The notes beneath the pieces are model-generated. The model was not told the origin of the DNA. It made no database searches and saw nothing but the letters and a program-made list of their open reading frames with translations. The position numbers and the translations under genes were made by a program. From Copromyces sp. CBS 386.78 (lineage: Eukaryota; Ascomycota; Sordariomycetes; Sordariales; Sordariaceae), in assembly GCA_030685235.1 (NCBI GenBank), contig MU839106.1:310001-374000 (forward strand): 64,000 bases of DNA, read 5' to 3'. Positions 12,701 through 24,600 of this stretch are shown one piece after another; position 1 is the first letter of the stretch; each line of letters begins with the position of its first letter.

Positions 12701-14839
12701 CGTTAAAGCCGAAAATAGGAATAATAGGACGATCGGTTAAAAATATTTTATAATATCCTTTATATTAATAATCTTCGACCTTTATATTCTAATAATAAAG
12801 AAAGATATTAAGGTCGTATAGGAGGCCGTCCGTAGTTAAACGTTCGTATATATTTTTAAAGAAATCGATATAAATACTATAAAAATAATAAACCGGTAGA
12901 TCGATATTATTTTAGGAGCGGAATAAAGTAATAATCGTAATTTAAATAATATTATATTTATTATAATAATCTAATAGAATATCTAATATATATTTTATAT
13001 TAATAATAAAATAAATAGTATTCTATTTATTAATATTTCGAAGAACGTTAAAGAAGAAAATAAAAAGAAAATTATAGGAGGAAATTTACTTTTAATATTA
13101 ATATAATAAATATATTCTATAAAGAACGTATAGAATATAATTATATTAAAGGACGGGGTATGATAAATATAGTTGGTAAATTTCAAATTATAATAAAAGT
13201 AAAGAATATAATGGACGATATTAATTAATATAATTAGTAAAAAGAAGGGGAGGTAAATGTAAGGATAAAAAGGATTTACCGGCTAGGAAGAAGGTTAAAA
13301 GCGAGGTTGGAAATTAATATTTAAATAAAGGTTTAGAATTTAAACGCTAGGGAAGAGGGGGGCGTAAGGGAGCGGGCGAATTTAAAGGACGGGGAATCTA
13401 TTATATAGACGAAATTAATACCGTACTTAATAATATTATAATTAATATAAATTATAAAGTTTAAAGGGTTAAATATATAGCCGGGAAGACGGTTGGGAAT
13501 ATGGCTAATAAAAGAGGACGCTATTTTAAAAATTAGTTAAATAAAGAAAAAGGGAAAATTTAAAAGATAGCGGCGGGGAGGAATTCTTATATAGAAGGAA
13601 AGGAGGGGCTTTTATATTTATATAAACTTTAGTACAATTGTAGGAATTTAAGGGATAATAATAAAGCGGAAATAAAAGTAAACGATAAGGAAGGGACGAT
13701 TGCTATAAGCGGTTTAGGAAGAAAGAGCGGCGTACGAAAACGGTATCTCGATTATTCTAATATTAGATCGAAGGCGGTAGAGGGGAAGTAGTTTATTTAC
13801 TAAAGCAGTAGGTAAATACCGCTATAAAAGGAATTGAAATAGAGTAGGCGCGATTCATTCGCGACCGAAAGGAGCTGGCGGTTTTTATCCGACGGCGTTT
13901 ATCGTCGTACGGTTTCCTCTAGAGAACTAGGAGAAGTACCCTATACTAATAAGGCGCTATAGATAAGTAGCATAGGGAATAAGACTATTATTATTAGTAT
14001 CCCGAAGGAAGTAGGAATAGTTTTAATATTTATAAAAAGTCTTAGCCGAAGATTCTTCGAATTTGTATTAGCTAATTTAATTAGGAATTTAAAATTTATT
14101 TTATCTTTATTATTATTTAATTTAGAGTAGAAAATACTATATAAAAAGAAAGATTAGCTCTCTACTATAGAAAAATTAATTTAATTAACGTAAAAATTAT
14201 AAGAATTAATACTTTAAAGAGGAGAGTAGATTTATTGTGAAATAGTTTTTATCTGTAAAATAAAAACGAAGAAATCTTTATATATTAATTATCGATTATT
14301 TGGGAGGGGATTAGAGCTAATAATAAAATATTATATTTTAATAAATTTTTGAAAGAGGTTAAAAGAATAAATTTAAATGTTAATCTTTTTAAAAGGGGAT
14401 TACGAAGTAAAGGAAGAATGAATTTAATAGGGGAAAACGAATTTAGGATTAGAATTCGAATATATTCTTCTAAGAAGGAGTATTGTCTAGTTTAAGTTGC
14501 CTATCTCTCTTCCTAAATTTCGAAGGAGATTCCTTCTCCTTTTATCTTTAAGGTTCAAACTTATAATTAATAGCACTTAACTGAATAGTTAATTTGCTCC
14601 TACTTGTAATGAACTACCCTGCTCCCTTAATGACCCCATAATCTTTAGCTAAAGAAAAACGTGAAAAAATTCCCTAAATTAGTACCACTAATATATTCAA
14701 CTATTTCAAATAGTTTACAAATATACAATTATTAATCGAACCTTCTAAGCACGTAGTAAGTAATAGTAACTCTATATATTTGTATTATAACAGTATAATA
14801 GAATTAACGATGCTAATAACATATTATAGTATAATAAGG
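12701..14839. other. AT-rich repeat debris, no assignable gene
   Basis: RIP-type composition continues, with a slightly more G-rich patch at about 13,230-13,800. No motif, LTR or TIR was recognised. The left LTR of the copia relic that starts to the right should lie near the end of this stretch, but I could not align it to the right LTR. Confidence 0.5.
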
Positions 14840-16452
14840 GTAACGATTAAGGACGTACAATTCTACCCTAACGTTTTAGTTAATTTCATTATATTTACTA
14901 ACTTATTTAATAATAGTATAGAGTGGATAATAAAAAGCAACTAGATTTTATACGGTAAATATACTATATAATATAGTTAGGCTAGTAACGTCCCTACCCT
15001 ACTTACTATACCTCCCAATAATTTCGACTAGAGTTAAGAATTCCCTAGAGCCCTAATAGCTTCGATAATATATAAGACAATATATAAACGACTAATATAC
15101 GTTGGAAAATAATAAGTTATCGAAGCCTATTAGAAAGTAGGTATCCTTATATCCAAATAGGAGGAGGATAATTATAAGGCTTACAATATATTAAAGATAA
15201 TAAATAAAATACCTAAGGTAGTCTACAGTACTATAATAACGAAAGTACTATAATATATACGGGTAGATATAACCAATTACAATCAATTAGGCTATATAGG
15301 CGTTAAATACGTCGTATATTTTACTTATATAGTTATAACTTATAAATAGATTCGTTTTATAATTAATAAAGGTAATGCCTTTAAGGCATTGACTGAATAG
15401 AAGAAATTCGTAGAATTATAAACCGGTTTAAAAATTTATATTATCGGTCTTAATGGTAGTCTAGAATTTAGAATGGCGATAATAAAATTTAAAAATTTTA
15501 AGTTGGATAAATAGGCAAAGTAAGAAGGTATTGAGATCTGGAAAATAACACCCTATATACTATAAATAAACGGCCCAACCGAATTAATAGGAAAGTTAAT
15601 TATAATAAAGACTAGAACTGTTATCTAAGAGAATAAAATTCCTATAGTTCTATAGCTATTCGTAATGGATATAACCGTTAAAATTATAAATTTTTTACTA
15701 ACTAAAGCAAATCTAGACAAGATAAGTCTTTATAAACTATTTTATACCTACGCTAATAGTCTTATAGATTAAAGGAAACCTTACTTCAAATACTTACGAA
15801 AATATTAGTGTATCGCTTACTATTATATTAAACTTTAGAAATGCGAATAAGGCGATAAGTTTACCCTTCGAGTACGAAAAACCTACTTTCTTAACTATAG
15901 TAACGAATACGGCCGTATTTATTAATTATACGATCTAGAATTTTACGAAATAATCCGAGCGAGTGTGGTTAAGTTCGTAGAGAAGGATGACGAGGATAAA
16001 GAAAGAGAGGATAAACTTTAATATACGGTAGTCTTCGAAGATTATAGCGTTTAAAAAATAGAAGACGTAGCGGAATAAGAAAAAGAGGTAATAATTAGGG
16101 TAACGGGTACGATACAATTAATAGTATAACCGGTAGAGATAGAACAATAGTTTCAACCCAAGCCTCCCCTCGCAGTTTTCGAAATACCGCGTTACTACCC
16201 CAGCCTATTACCGATACTAGCACCGTCGTTAATACCCTTAATTCAAAATTTTTAGAGTTAATAGGACTAGACGTTACCTTCTATCGAGGAAGAAGAATAA
16301 GAATAAACGATGGATCTTCATGATTTGGATGAGGAGAATCCTATTCCGCTAAAGGATAGCCTATTCGAAAAATTATATTCTCTAAGTAATTCTAGCGAGT
16401 TTAATAAATCTTCGAAATTAAGAAATACGGATAATGCGATTTCTACCCCTAC

Positions 16453-16673
16453 TATAACGGGTCTACAAGAGTAAGGCACAGCGAGCAGTCGTGTAAGGTT
16501 GAAATGCTATATTTGACAAAGAAGGAAAGGAAGAGACTGCACCAGAAGGGTGCAGTCGGAAAGGGTTTTGTACACCGTAGCGCCAAGGCCGGGGCATCCG
16601 AACTAGAGCTATCGTAAAGGCGATCTAACCTAGCATTAGCTAGGTTAAACCCCTAGGCGCTAGCCCTATGACA
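16453..16673 (-). repeat. LTR copy A (3' LTR in element orientation)
   Basis: This 221-bp repeat aligns without gaps to copy B at 18,337-18,557. All differences I checked are transitions. Copy A is the better preserved in its left half and copy B in its right half. A short inverted pair (CTGCACC/GGGTGCAG) lies near 16,530. Confidence 0.8.
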
Positions 16674-16693
16674 TTACCCCCCTGCTCCCCCTT
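16674..16693 (-). other. Polypurine tract of nested LTR element
   Basis: On the minus strand the 20 bases before the LTR read as an almost pure purine run rich in G. This is where plus-strand DNA synthesis is primed in LTR retroelements. It supports a minus orientation. Confidence 0.65.
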
Positions 16694-18336
16694 AGGGAGC
16701 GCGGCCCTGCGCACGAATGATTATAAAACAGCTAGAATTATACGAGAAAAACGAAAATCTAGCCCAGCCACACCTAACCTAACGCTCATCTAACGGGGAA
16801 GAAAAAATATAACCCAAAGAAAAGACAGAAAATAATTAAACCCCCAAACCATTGTTATATAATTACCTACTCCCTACCCGGGTCGGTATTTATACCCTTA
16901 TAAAATTATACCTATTGCGAAAGTACTAAAATTGAATTAAGGAAGATATTTAAACCGCACCTATTTAAAGCCCAACCGCCGTAGTATATTAATAATCAAT
17001 ACCGGAGATAGTTAGAATATAGTTATTACCTAATACTTCGTATTGCTCTACTTCCCTTACTAGTAAAAGCCTATATTACCACCGTAACTATAGAGACGCT
17101 AAAATCTCCTATATATCCCTCGCTAAGGATAAGTTTAATAATTATAGTACTTACGAACAATATAATATCTACCGCCCTCCTATAATTATATTTTATAGTA
17201 AATCCTCCCCTTCAAACGAAAAAAGCATATATAAAGGGGTAGAAAAAGATTGACCGGCCGTCTAACTAGCAAACGCCGTATTCAAATAATTATAAAAGTC
17301 CCTCCTATATAGATATATAAACCTCCCTCCACCGTAGTATTATTAGAGTAGCCTAATAAAGTATTATTCAATTTAAATCTTCCTCTTCCTAACTATCGTT
17401 ATTATAACCGCCTAAGCCCCTAATCGGGTTAGACCGAATATTATTCAACCGCGTCTTTTTATACTATTTAAACTAATAAGAGCTACTCCTATAATTAATA
17501 TACTTACCTTCCTTCTTCTACCGATTCTTCTATTTCTAAGACGGCGAAACTACCGTAGCGTTAATAAAGGTATCTATAAAATCACTAACGTTATTATTAA
17601 CCTATTATTTCGAAGAGGATAAAATGAGAAAGGTATTACTATTAAACTTGCGTAAATACGTAAGCAAATCTAAGTATTACTCTAGTACGTCAATTCGATC
17701 GTTAAATTGCTACTTCTAGGAGTTAGCGAATATATATATTAGTAAATTAACCTTCGTAACGTCGGGCTAAAAATCGGTTAAACTCAGTAGAATATTTCCT
17801 TATAACGGATCAAGAAGACTACAATACCTTCCTTACTCTTCTAGCGGATAGAAGCGAATTCTTAGCCGGCGCATTTTTTAGGGTTCGAGTTACCGTAAAT
17901 AAACCGGAGCTTATCGAAAAATTCCTATAATAATTAAGGCGTAGTAGTGAACGAAACGAGGGGGCGTTTAATAGCGGGTAATAAATTAGCGAATAAGTAG
18001 TAAAATTGCGCTTTAAAGTCGCCGATAGCGAAATTATTAACGTAGAATTTAATTTATATATTAAATACCTATATTTTAAAATCTATTTTATCTCCGAAAA
18101 ATTTTTCCAGGTAGGGGAGGACTAGCTTTCTCGTAAGCGAGCTAAGGACTTTAAGAGTAGCGATCTCAATAATAATTTATTCTATAGACGAAGTAAATTA
18201 TTGGTACTGTTCTTAAGAATTCGGCGACTACGGGATCTAGAGGAAAAATTGCTAAGATATTATAATAGCGGGGAGGCTTTTAGGGCGTGCCGGCGAACGA
18301 AGGGCAACGGAAGGTTAAAAAAAGGGTTAAATATAA

Positions 18337-18557
18337 TATAACGGGTCTATAAGAATAAGGTACAACGAGTAGTCGTATAAGGTTGAAATGCTATATTTAA
18401 CAAAGAAGAAAAGGAAGAAACTGTACCAGAAGGGTACAGTCGGAAAGGGTTTTGTGCACCGTGGCGCCAAGGCCGGGGCATCCGAACCAGAGCTATCGCA
18501 GAGGCGATCTAACCTAGCATCAGCCAGGTTAAACCCCTGGGCGCTAGCCCCATAACA
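18337..18557 (-). repeat. LTR copy B (5' LTR in element orientation)
   Basis: This is the second 221-bp copy. It keeps GC-rich sequence such as CCAAGGCCGGGGCATCCG in both copies. The right edge abuts CCTAC, matching the 5 bases left of copy A. Confidence 0.8.
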
Positions 18558-20604
18558 CCTACTCAATGCGGTAATATTAAAATACTTAATTTCTTTAAGA
18601 AGTTTATATCTTTATCTACCTTTAAACCTCTCTAGACCCCTATAGGTATAGAACTTTAGTAAATGCCTCTATCTCTAGCACTTATACTAATAATATTTCT
18701 AGTACTAGTACCCTTGGCATCCCCAATTCCCTTTACAGCTCAGCAGGGATCTCCAACTCCCCTTATAATTTAATAAGGATTTCTAGCACCGCTGCCTCCA
18801 TTAGCTAACCCTACTACTCCTCTACCTATATAAATACCCTTTACCCCCTTAATACCTCTTTCAAACGATTAACCCTCTTCAGAACCTATAATTCCTATTA
18901 TAGATAACTTTATCCCTCTAAAGGTACGAGAAGGTCGTTTAAAAAAAATTAAAGCTAAGAAATTAGAAGGGTATAAATATAGTAATAAAAGGATAACTAA
19001 TAAATTAGGTAAATTATTATTCTACTATAGAACGATAGAACTTAACCGGTTAATAAAATTACCGCTTATTTAATGCCTTATAGCTATAAAGGTATTAAAG
19101 GAAATTAATAATTATAATATTAAACGGGTTATCCCTAAAAACTATAAATAGGCTAAAAAGCTCCTAAACTTTAGTATATATTGGTTTCTAGCTATGGAAA
19201 AGTAGGTAAAAGTATTGAAAGACTAAGAAGTATAGAATTTAATCTGGAAAACCCTAGATATAGATATTCTACCTAGTAAGTAGGTATATAACGAAAAATT
19301 CAACCTTTTTATATAATAATACGAAGCTAGAGTAAGATGGGTTGTTTGTGGTAATAAGGAATAAGAAGATTTTTAGAATATTGAAGACGTTTATACTATA
19401 GTGGCTAATAGTACGAACCTTCGAATCTTTCTAATCTATATAGCCGTTTACAATCTAGACTATTAACAATTCAACTTCAATACAGCCTTTCTTAACGCTT
19501 CCATTCCAAAAGGAAAAAAATATTACATTGAACAACCAACAAGATTTACTAAAAAATCTATACTAAAATAAGTATACCTATTACGCAAAGCTCTATATAA
19601 ATTAAGACGGAGTCCTCTATACTAATTTAACACCTTAAATCCTATCCTATTAGAACTAGGTTTCTTAGTACTAAGTATAAATACCTATCTTTTTATTAAT
19701 AAGGCCAGAAGAACACTAATAATACTCTATATTAATAATCTTCTTATTATAATACAAAAGAATAAAAATATTAAAAATATCGTTAACTAATTAAAATCTA
19801 GGTTTAAATTAAAATCGATAAGCGATATTAAAACCTTTTTAAATTACAATATCGTTTGTAATAGATAAGAACGTACGGTATTCGTATTACAATAGTAATA
19901 TATACAAGTAATCATTAAGAAATTTAAGTACGATAGTTTAAAAGGCGCTAATACTCTATAGCCACCAGATTATAAGATTTATAGGGGTATAAATCTAGCT
20001 ATCGAAATACCAAAAATCTAGAAACCTTATATTAAGAAGACTAGCTCCCTTAACTACGCATCTATAGGCTCTCGTCCCGATATTACATATACGGTTAATA
20101 AGCTTTGTGAGGGAAACGTTAAACTTATAAATCGTTACAATTATATAATGCGCTATCTTTTTAGATATTTAGTAAATAACCCAGATCTGGGACTACTATT
20201 AGGAGGCCTCTCGTTTCCACAGTAACCAGACCTCAACTTTAGAATATATATAGATACCTCGTATATAGATGATATTGTAACAAGGTATAGCACAGCTGGC
20301 CATATCGTTTTCGTTACTATTAGGCCAGTATTCTGGAAATTAAAGAAATAAGCTTTCGTTATTCTAAGCACAATAGAAGTAGAGTTTACCAACCTAGTCC
20401 TAATAGCTAGATTAGTTAATTAGGTAGCTAGAATACTAGAAGAGTTAGGTATAGTACAACTGCAGCGGATCCTCTTTATAAATAGTACCAACGTAAGAGC
20501 TACGGCTCTCAAAACCCCTAGAAGGAACCGTTATATCAATATACAATTAAAATAGGTTACAAAACAAATAGAATAGAGAAGGTTTAAAGTTATTTACATC
20601 CTTA

Positions 20605-21197
20605 GTACCGTAATGGGAAAATCTGTTTCTAGACATTGATTGTAGCTGTTGGACAATAACCACAACTAATGTCTGAAAACCAACGCATCTTTCTTACAGG
20701 GGGTAAGCGCTGTACTATAGTACCTAGCCTTGGATTTGGAGTTGGGTTGGGTCCGAATTCAGAAAATTTCCAAAGTCTCAAAGTTCCTTCTTGAGTTTCA
20801 AAGTTTCGAAGTCCCTCCTTCCCCAACCTCCAATATCCCCTTTATTAACGGAAAGAACCAACTCTTTTTTCCAGAAACAACCAAATGGCCTAGTGGCCAA
20901 GTGGTTATTGAAGTAGTTCTTCATTGTGACATCCTCTGTTCGATTCTTATTCGTGACAAATTTTTTGAAGTTATTCTAAGTAATTTCTAACCTAGAAATT
21001 CCGGCTCAGTCTCGCGGGCTCGCCTTCAATTCAGTAGCCCCTAAAAGGCCTACTAAAGTATAGAAGGTAATACCCTATAATTTTGCCTTTTAGAGGCCTG
21101 GGAGACAATCAATGTCTGGAAAGCAATTACTATTTTCTAAACATTAGTTGTCTGTTAGACAACCAATGTTTAGACTCAGGGTTTCCCGCTTCGGTAC
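20605..21197. mobile_element. 593-bp TIR element with TA target duplication
   Basis: The ends are imperfect inverted repeats of about 35 bp: GTACCGTAATGGGAAAATCT at the left, and GTACCGAAGCGGGAAACCCT on the complement of the right end, continuing into TCTA(G/A)ACATTG(A/G)TTGT. It is flanked by TA on both sides (20,603-20,604 and 21,198-21,199). Deleting the element plus one TA joins the host copia frame as KVIYILNMVADGLTKP, exactly in frame, which proves the insertion boundaries. TA duplication indicates Tc1/mariner-type mobilisation. Composition is much closer to normal than the host, so it arrived after most RIP of the copia copy. The open frame at 20,730-20,990 has no recognisable domain. 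An internal tRNA-like cassette is listed separately. Confidence 0.8.
20894..20966 (+). other. tRNA-like Pol III cassette inside TIR element
   Basis: TGGCCAAGTGG at 20,894-20,904 matches the tRNA A-box consensus TRGYNNARNGG perfectly. TGTTCGATTCT at 20,937-20,947 matches the B box at 9 of 11 positions, and the 32-base spacing is that of a tRNA. A T6 run at 20,961-20,966 could terminate Pol III. Acceptor and T-stems do not pair properly, so it is not a functional tRNA. A related sequence with identical spacing lies in the element at 25,817-26,355. Confidence 0.45.
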
Positions 21198-21363
21198 TAA
21201 TATGGTAGCGGATGGTTTAACGAAACCCCTAAAAGCGGATAAGTATAGAAAATTTGTAAAAATGCTAGGCCTTACGAAGAGGGATATCCCCTAGCTAAAC
21301 ACTAAGAAGAAAGAGTTGTAATAGTTTATATGTATATAGATTATTTACCTTCTATTAGGTCTG

Positions 21364-21670
21364 TAGGGGTGTGTAAGAAGATTCTGGGCCGTTTATTGCA
21401 CAGACCGCTAGTCCTTTGCGCTGTAGGGCCTTTGCCCTGTACCCTCCTTTGACAGCGGATCTAGTAGCACCTAGAATCCCCTCCTTTGCAGACCTTCCTC
21501 CTCTTTGTATCACCAGCTCTATATAGCTGGTGATCCCCTCCAGCTTCAGTTAGCTGGATCTCTCCATCAATACACATTATTATTCCCATCTTTCGTGATC
21601 CATCTCATATTCTTTCTCGCGCCCAACAACCATTCAACCAATGACCGGCTCCTTGGATCTTTACGTAACA
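21364..21670 (+). repeat. Putative right LTR of copia relic
   Basis: After the copia pol stop and about 70 bases of AT-rich DNA comes a purine-rich tract (GTAGGGGTG), then sequence beginning TGTAAGAAG at 21,372. This is the order polypurine tract then LTR expected at the 3' end. The right edge, possibly ..TAACA near 21,670, is a guess because no left LTR could be aligned. An inverted pair (TCACCAGCT/AGCTGGTGA) lies at 21,510-21,535. Confidence 0.4.
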
Positions 21671-24600
21671 TTGAAGGATTCAAATCGGGGAATCATATCG
21701 AGCGTAAGATCCAGAGTGAGCTGGCCAAGGATATATAAGCGGGCTGATTGGCCCACTTGGAATTAGCCCATCATATCTTCGATCTCGAGCTTTTGTCATC
21801 GCGGACTGGACTTCACGTCCGCTCCTCGGTTTAGCCCCCCCCCAGCTCATCTTTTCACAACGAGTTACCCATGGTATATATTCCAAGTGACAGTGGACCC
21901 CAATATTCTCTGATCGCAGCTTGATAGGGGAGCTCATGCACGCTTGTCTCGCACCTCGACTCTAAACGCCTCGGGGGCATTAACACCGCTGTCACCGCAG
22001 TTTTCTCATTCAAGATGCTAGTCTCAGTTGAAAATAGCAACGGGTAATAGGAGATGGGAATCGGTGTGATTCCCAAGCCGGATCTCTCTGTTCCCGATCT
22101 TGAATCGAGTGGTAAACGAGGATGCCTAGGGACATTTGCACGTGTGAAATCGGTATGGCGTGGGTCATCGGTGTGATAAGGGACCTAAAGCGGCCCTCTA
22201 ATGCCCTTGTTATGTCTGAGATCGGGGATTAGGGAACGAAGTGACGAGCCCTAGGGCCCCGGGGAATGCTTAGCGAGCTTAGTTGCCTACCTACGATCCT
22301 CGGAAGGGTTCAAGCACGTGTGATGGCTTGCTTGGGAGCTTGGTAAGAAACCCCCATGCCTACCTGGGGTTTGGACGGCGCAAGTGGGGCATTACCGCGC
22401 CGGGAATGTCTTAATCTTCGGGCAACAAGGACATCGGTGAGCGGGTCGGTCAGCGGGTCAGGGTCTGTTCGCATCTGGCGAACCATGATGGATTACTCCG
22501 GGACCGGGTTCCGGGATGTAACCTCCAGACTAGCTGTAGGTCCCCATCCCATCATCGTCCCCGTGTTGCTGCAGCCGGCATACGCATGTCAGACTGCCAG
22601 CAAGCGGTAAGGCAGACATGAACCTATAAGCTCTGCAGCTGGCCCGCGAGAACTCAGCCATGGTAGCGAGTCGCGGTAAGCGGTAGCATCCGTACTTTGT
22701 GATCTGTCTTTTTTTGACAAGTTCAGTTCGCTTGTTTCATCTCCAACGAGAGGTCAGAATGCCGTAGTTGCTCGAAGGCTGTCTTGAAGCTGTTAGCTGT
22801 CATGTCTTACAAGGTGATAATGATTTTTTTCTCTCCTTACCTCTCCTTTCCCTTGCTCGTCTTGCCTGCCGCGGACGTGAGTGAAGCCTCGGACTGCACG
22901 CCTAACCTCCTAACTGCTTTCAACATGTTCAAATGCAGCGGGGGATAACCGAGGGCACCGAATAAGCGCCAAAGTGGATAGGAACCCACTGAGCGTAGTG
23001 TATCTCTCCTCGTTGCTTTTTTACGGATGACGAAGGCGTCGTTTCCGGATGGTGAGACAAAGCTCAAACTGCTCCAGTTACATGTCGCTGGTGATGACTG
23101 ACAGTCTGACTCTATGTTGTGTAGTTAGGGCTATCATGAACTTTCCTTCTATTCGCGATGTTGCTGTCCACGACGAGACGGAGAGCCGCAGCTTGGCCTT
23201 CTTCCACTTGCGGAAATGTCGATAACGAAGGGTCAAGCTGAAAGAAAAGTGGAGCAAACAAGTGGATTAGATGAAAGAGGAGGGAGGGTATTCGTAACCA
23301 GTAAAAACACTGAATGGGGGAGGGAGGGGATCGAACTACATACGCAGGAGTGAAAGGAAATAAGCTGGCAGTCCCACTGCATTCAGAATTCGAAAGTCTA
23401 TTGGAAGTGTTGCCTTACAAACAGGACATAGCACCAAGAGTTCAATGACAGGTTGACAGCGCACAATAACATAAGGCTGTTATACAAGGTTCATCCATGT
23501 TGAAATACCCTGGACATATATGCAGGATGACTTACAAGGCTTAGGCTTTTGGAAACTACATGATCAACAAGAGCGCCCGGGTACGGGGAGGGGAGCTGAA
23601 GAAAAAGCGGGAGCTATGTAAGGTAGTGAGAGAAAGGCGGGAAACGGGTATGGGTGCGGCACTGCGCTTGTGGGCCGCGAAACTGTAATGAACTGACATG
23701 ACGATGTGTTGTGTGTCCATGTCAACATTGAACACGGGGGGCAATAATAGGTATCCAATCCTATCGACTGCCCCTAAATCGAAAACATGAATTTCGAAGC
23801 AACTCTCGACTTCCCACATGTCCAAGTTAAGCTGGGTACAACAAGGAAAGGAAGTCGTCAAACCGTCACACAACTTGAACGCAAAAAAAAAGAAGGTAAC
23901 CTAGCAGGACATCCAATGGGTGGTGTATAAGGTAAGGAAGGATGAAAAAGCACTTGTGTACAGTAACAAAACACAACGCAAAGAGCAGTCAGTCCACCGG
24001 ATAAGAAACCGCCCTGTCAGCAGGGTTTTATCAATGAGCGCCATCCAGTCAGCGTCTTGCAGCGTCAAGGCGTCATTAAAAAAGCCGCCAAAGGCATGAA
24101 CTTGGTGCATCAAGTGCGTGATCTGTGACTTTCAAAGCCGCATAGCTAATTAGGTACCACTAGGTATACGACATCTACCTTACGGATGGGGGCTTCTCTC
24201 TCCCGCCAACCTTCTTCTTCTTCTAGGCTTATGAGTGTGGCGGCAGTGACACGATGGCTTATTGGGAGGGTGAGGAGGGTTCATCAATACCGCGCACGGT
24301 GTTTGACTGTGAGGCTTCGAGGAGGAAGGAGCAGTAAGTAGTAAAAACGTGATGACAACGATTCACAGAGACGCTTCGATGATGCTCAAGTCCGATTGTA
24401 GCATCGAAGGGCGGTGAAAGATGCAAAGAGAGAAGCCAACGGAAGATTGAAGGCAGGAGGACCAAGGCAGACAGGCAGAGGAGACAAGGACAGGGTAGGT
24501 AGGGATGAAAGAGGTAACGATACTTGAGAATTGTTAAGGCAGATTTTGAGGGTGCTTTAAGGGGGGATTTAGAAGATCCAAGGTAGAGGAAGGCAGTGCA

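Larger units (their letters stand above)
16453..18557 (-). mobile_element. 2.1 kb LTR retroelement nested in copia relic
   Basis: Two 221-bp direct repeats bound a 1,663-bp interior, and the whole is flanked by an exact 5-bp target duplication CCTAC (16,448-16,452 and 18,558-18,562). In minus orientation the repeats begin TGT(T/C)AT, and their far ends read GTTATA, explicable as an original ..ACA changed by RIP. A polypurine tract (minus strand of 16,674-16,693, GGGGGAGCAGGGGGG core) sits immediately before the LTR at 16,673, fixing the orientation as minus. The interior has no recognisable gag, RT or integrase and is too short for a full pol, so this is a non-autonomous (TRIM/LARD-like) element or an internally deleted copy. 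Confidence 0.75.
1..20604. other. AT-rich RIP-mutated heterochromatin-like block
   Basis: This block is strongly AT-rich and has essentially no ORF above 100 codons, yet several long reading frames can be followed if TAA/TAG/TGA are read as former Gln or Trp codons. That is the expected result of RIP, a premeiotic C-to-T mutation of repeats known from Neurospora. Recognisable relics inside are listed separately. The stretches 1-840, about 2,050-3,500, 4,480-7,220 and 12,700-14,840 show the same composition, but I could not assign them to a family. Such blocks are usually H3K9- and DNA-methylated in Neurospora; that part is inference. Confidence 0.9.
14840..21293 (+). mobile_element. Ty1/copia retrotransposon relic, RIP-mutated, twice interrupted
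   Basis: On the plus strand the pol frame is readable from about 18,560 onward. It shows RKALYKLRRSP (about 19,581-19,616, the copia KALYGLKQSP box), ILYINNLLI (about 19,722, the YVDD box mutated to YINN), and ASIGSRPDITYTVNKL (20,058-20,105, the copia 'SRPDI' signature). After these come the RNase H region with RYSTAGHIVF (about 20,283) and the C-terminal NMVADGLTKPLK (about 21,202) ending at a stop near 21,291. Gag/integrase-like sequence lies at about 14,840-16,450. Two elements split it: an antisense LTR element (16,453-18,557) and a TA-flanked TIR element (20,605-21,197). Removing them restores the pol frame. Stops at former Gln codons show RIP; the element is dead. Confidence 0.8.

Noticed and set aside
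1..20604. CRISPR-like or phage features
   Set aside because: No spaced short direct repeats; eukaryotic introns and RIP make a bacterial interpretation untenable.
20730..20990. 86-codon frame in the TA-flanked element as a transposase
   Set aside because: Too short, no DDE/DDD or helix-turn-helix motif; overlaps the tRNA-like cassette.
23300..23400. tRNA-like sequence on the minus strand (GTTCGATCC B-box match and a CTGAATG/CATTCAG outer pair)
   Set aside because: No A-box match at the right distance, and the bases after the B box do not fit a T-arm; probably chance.
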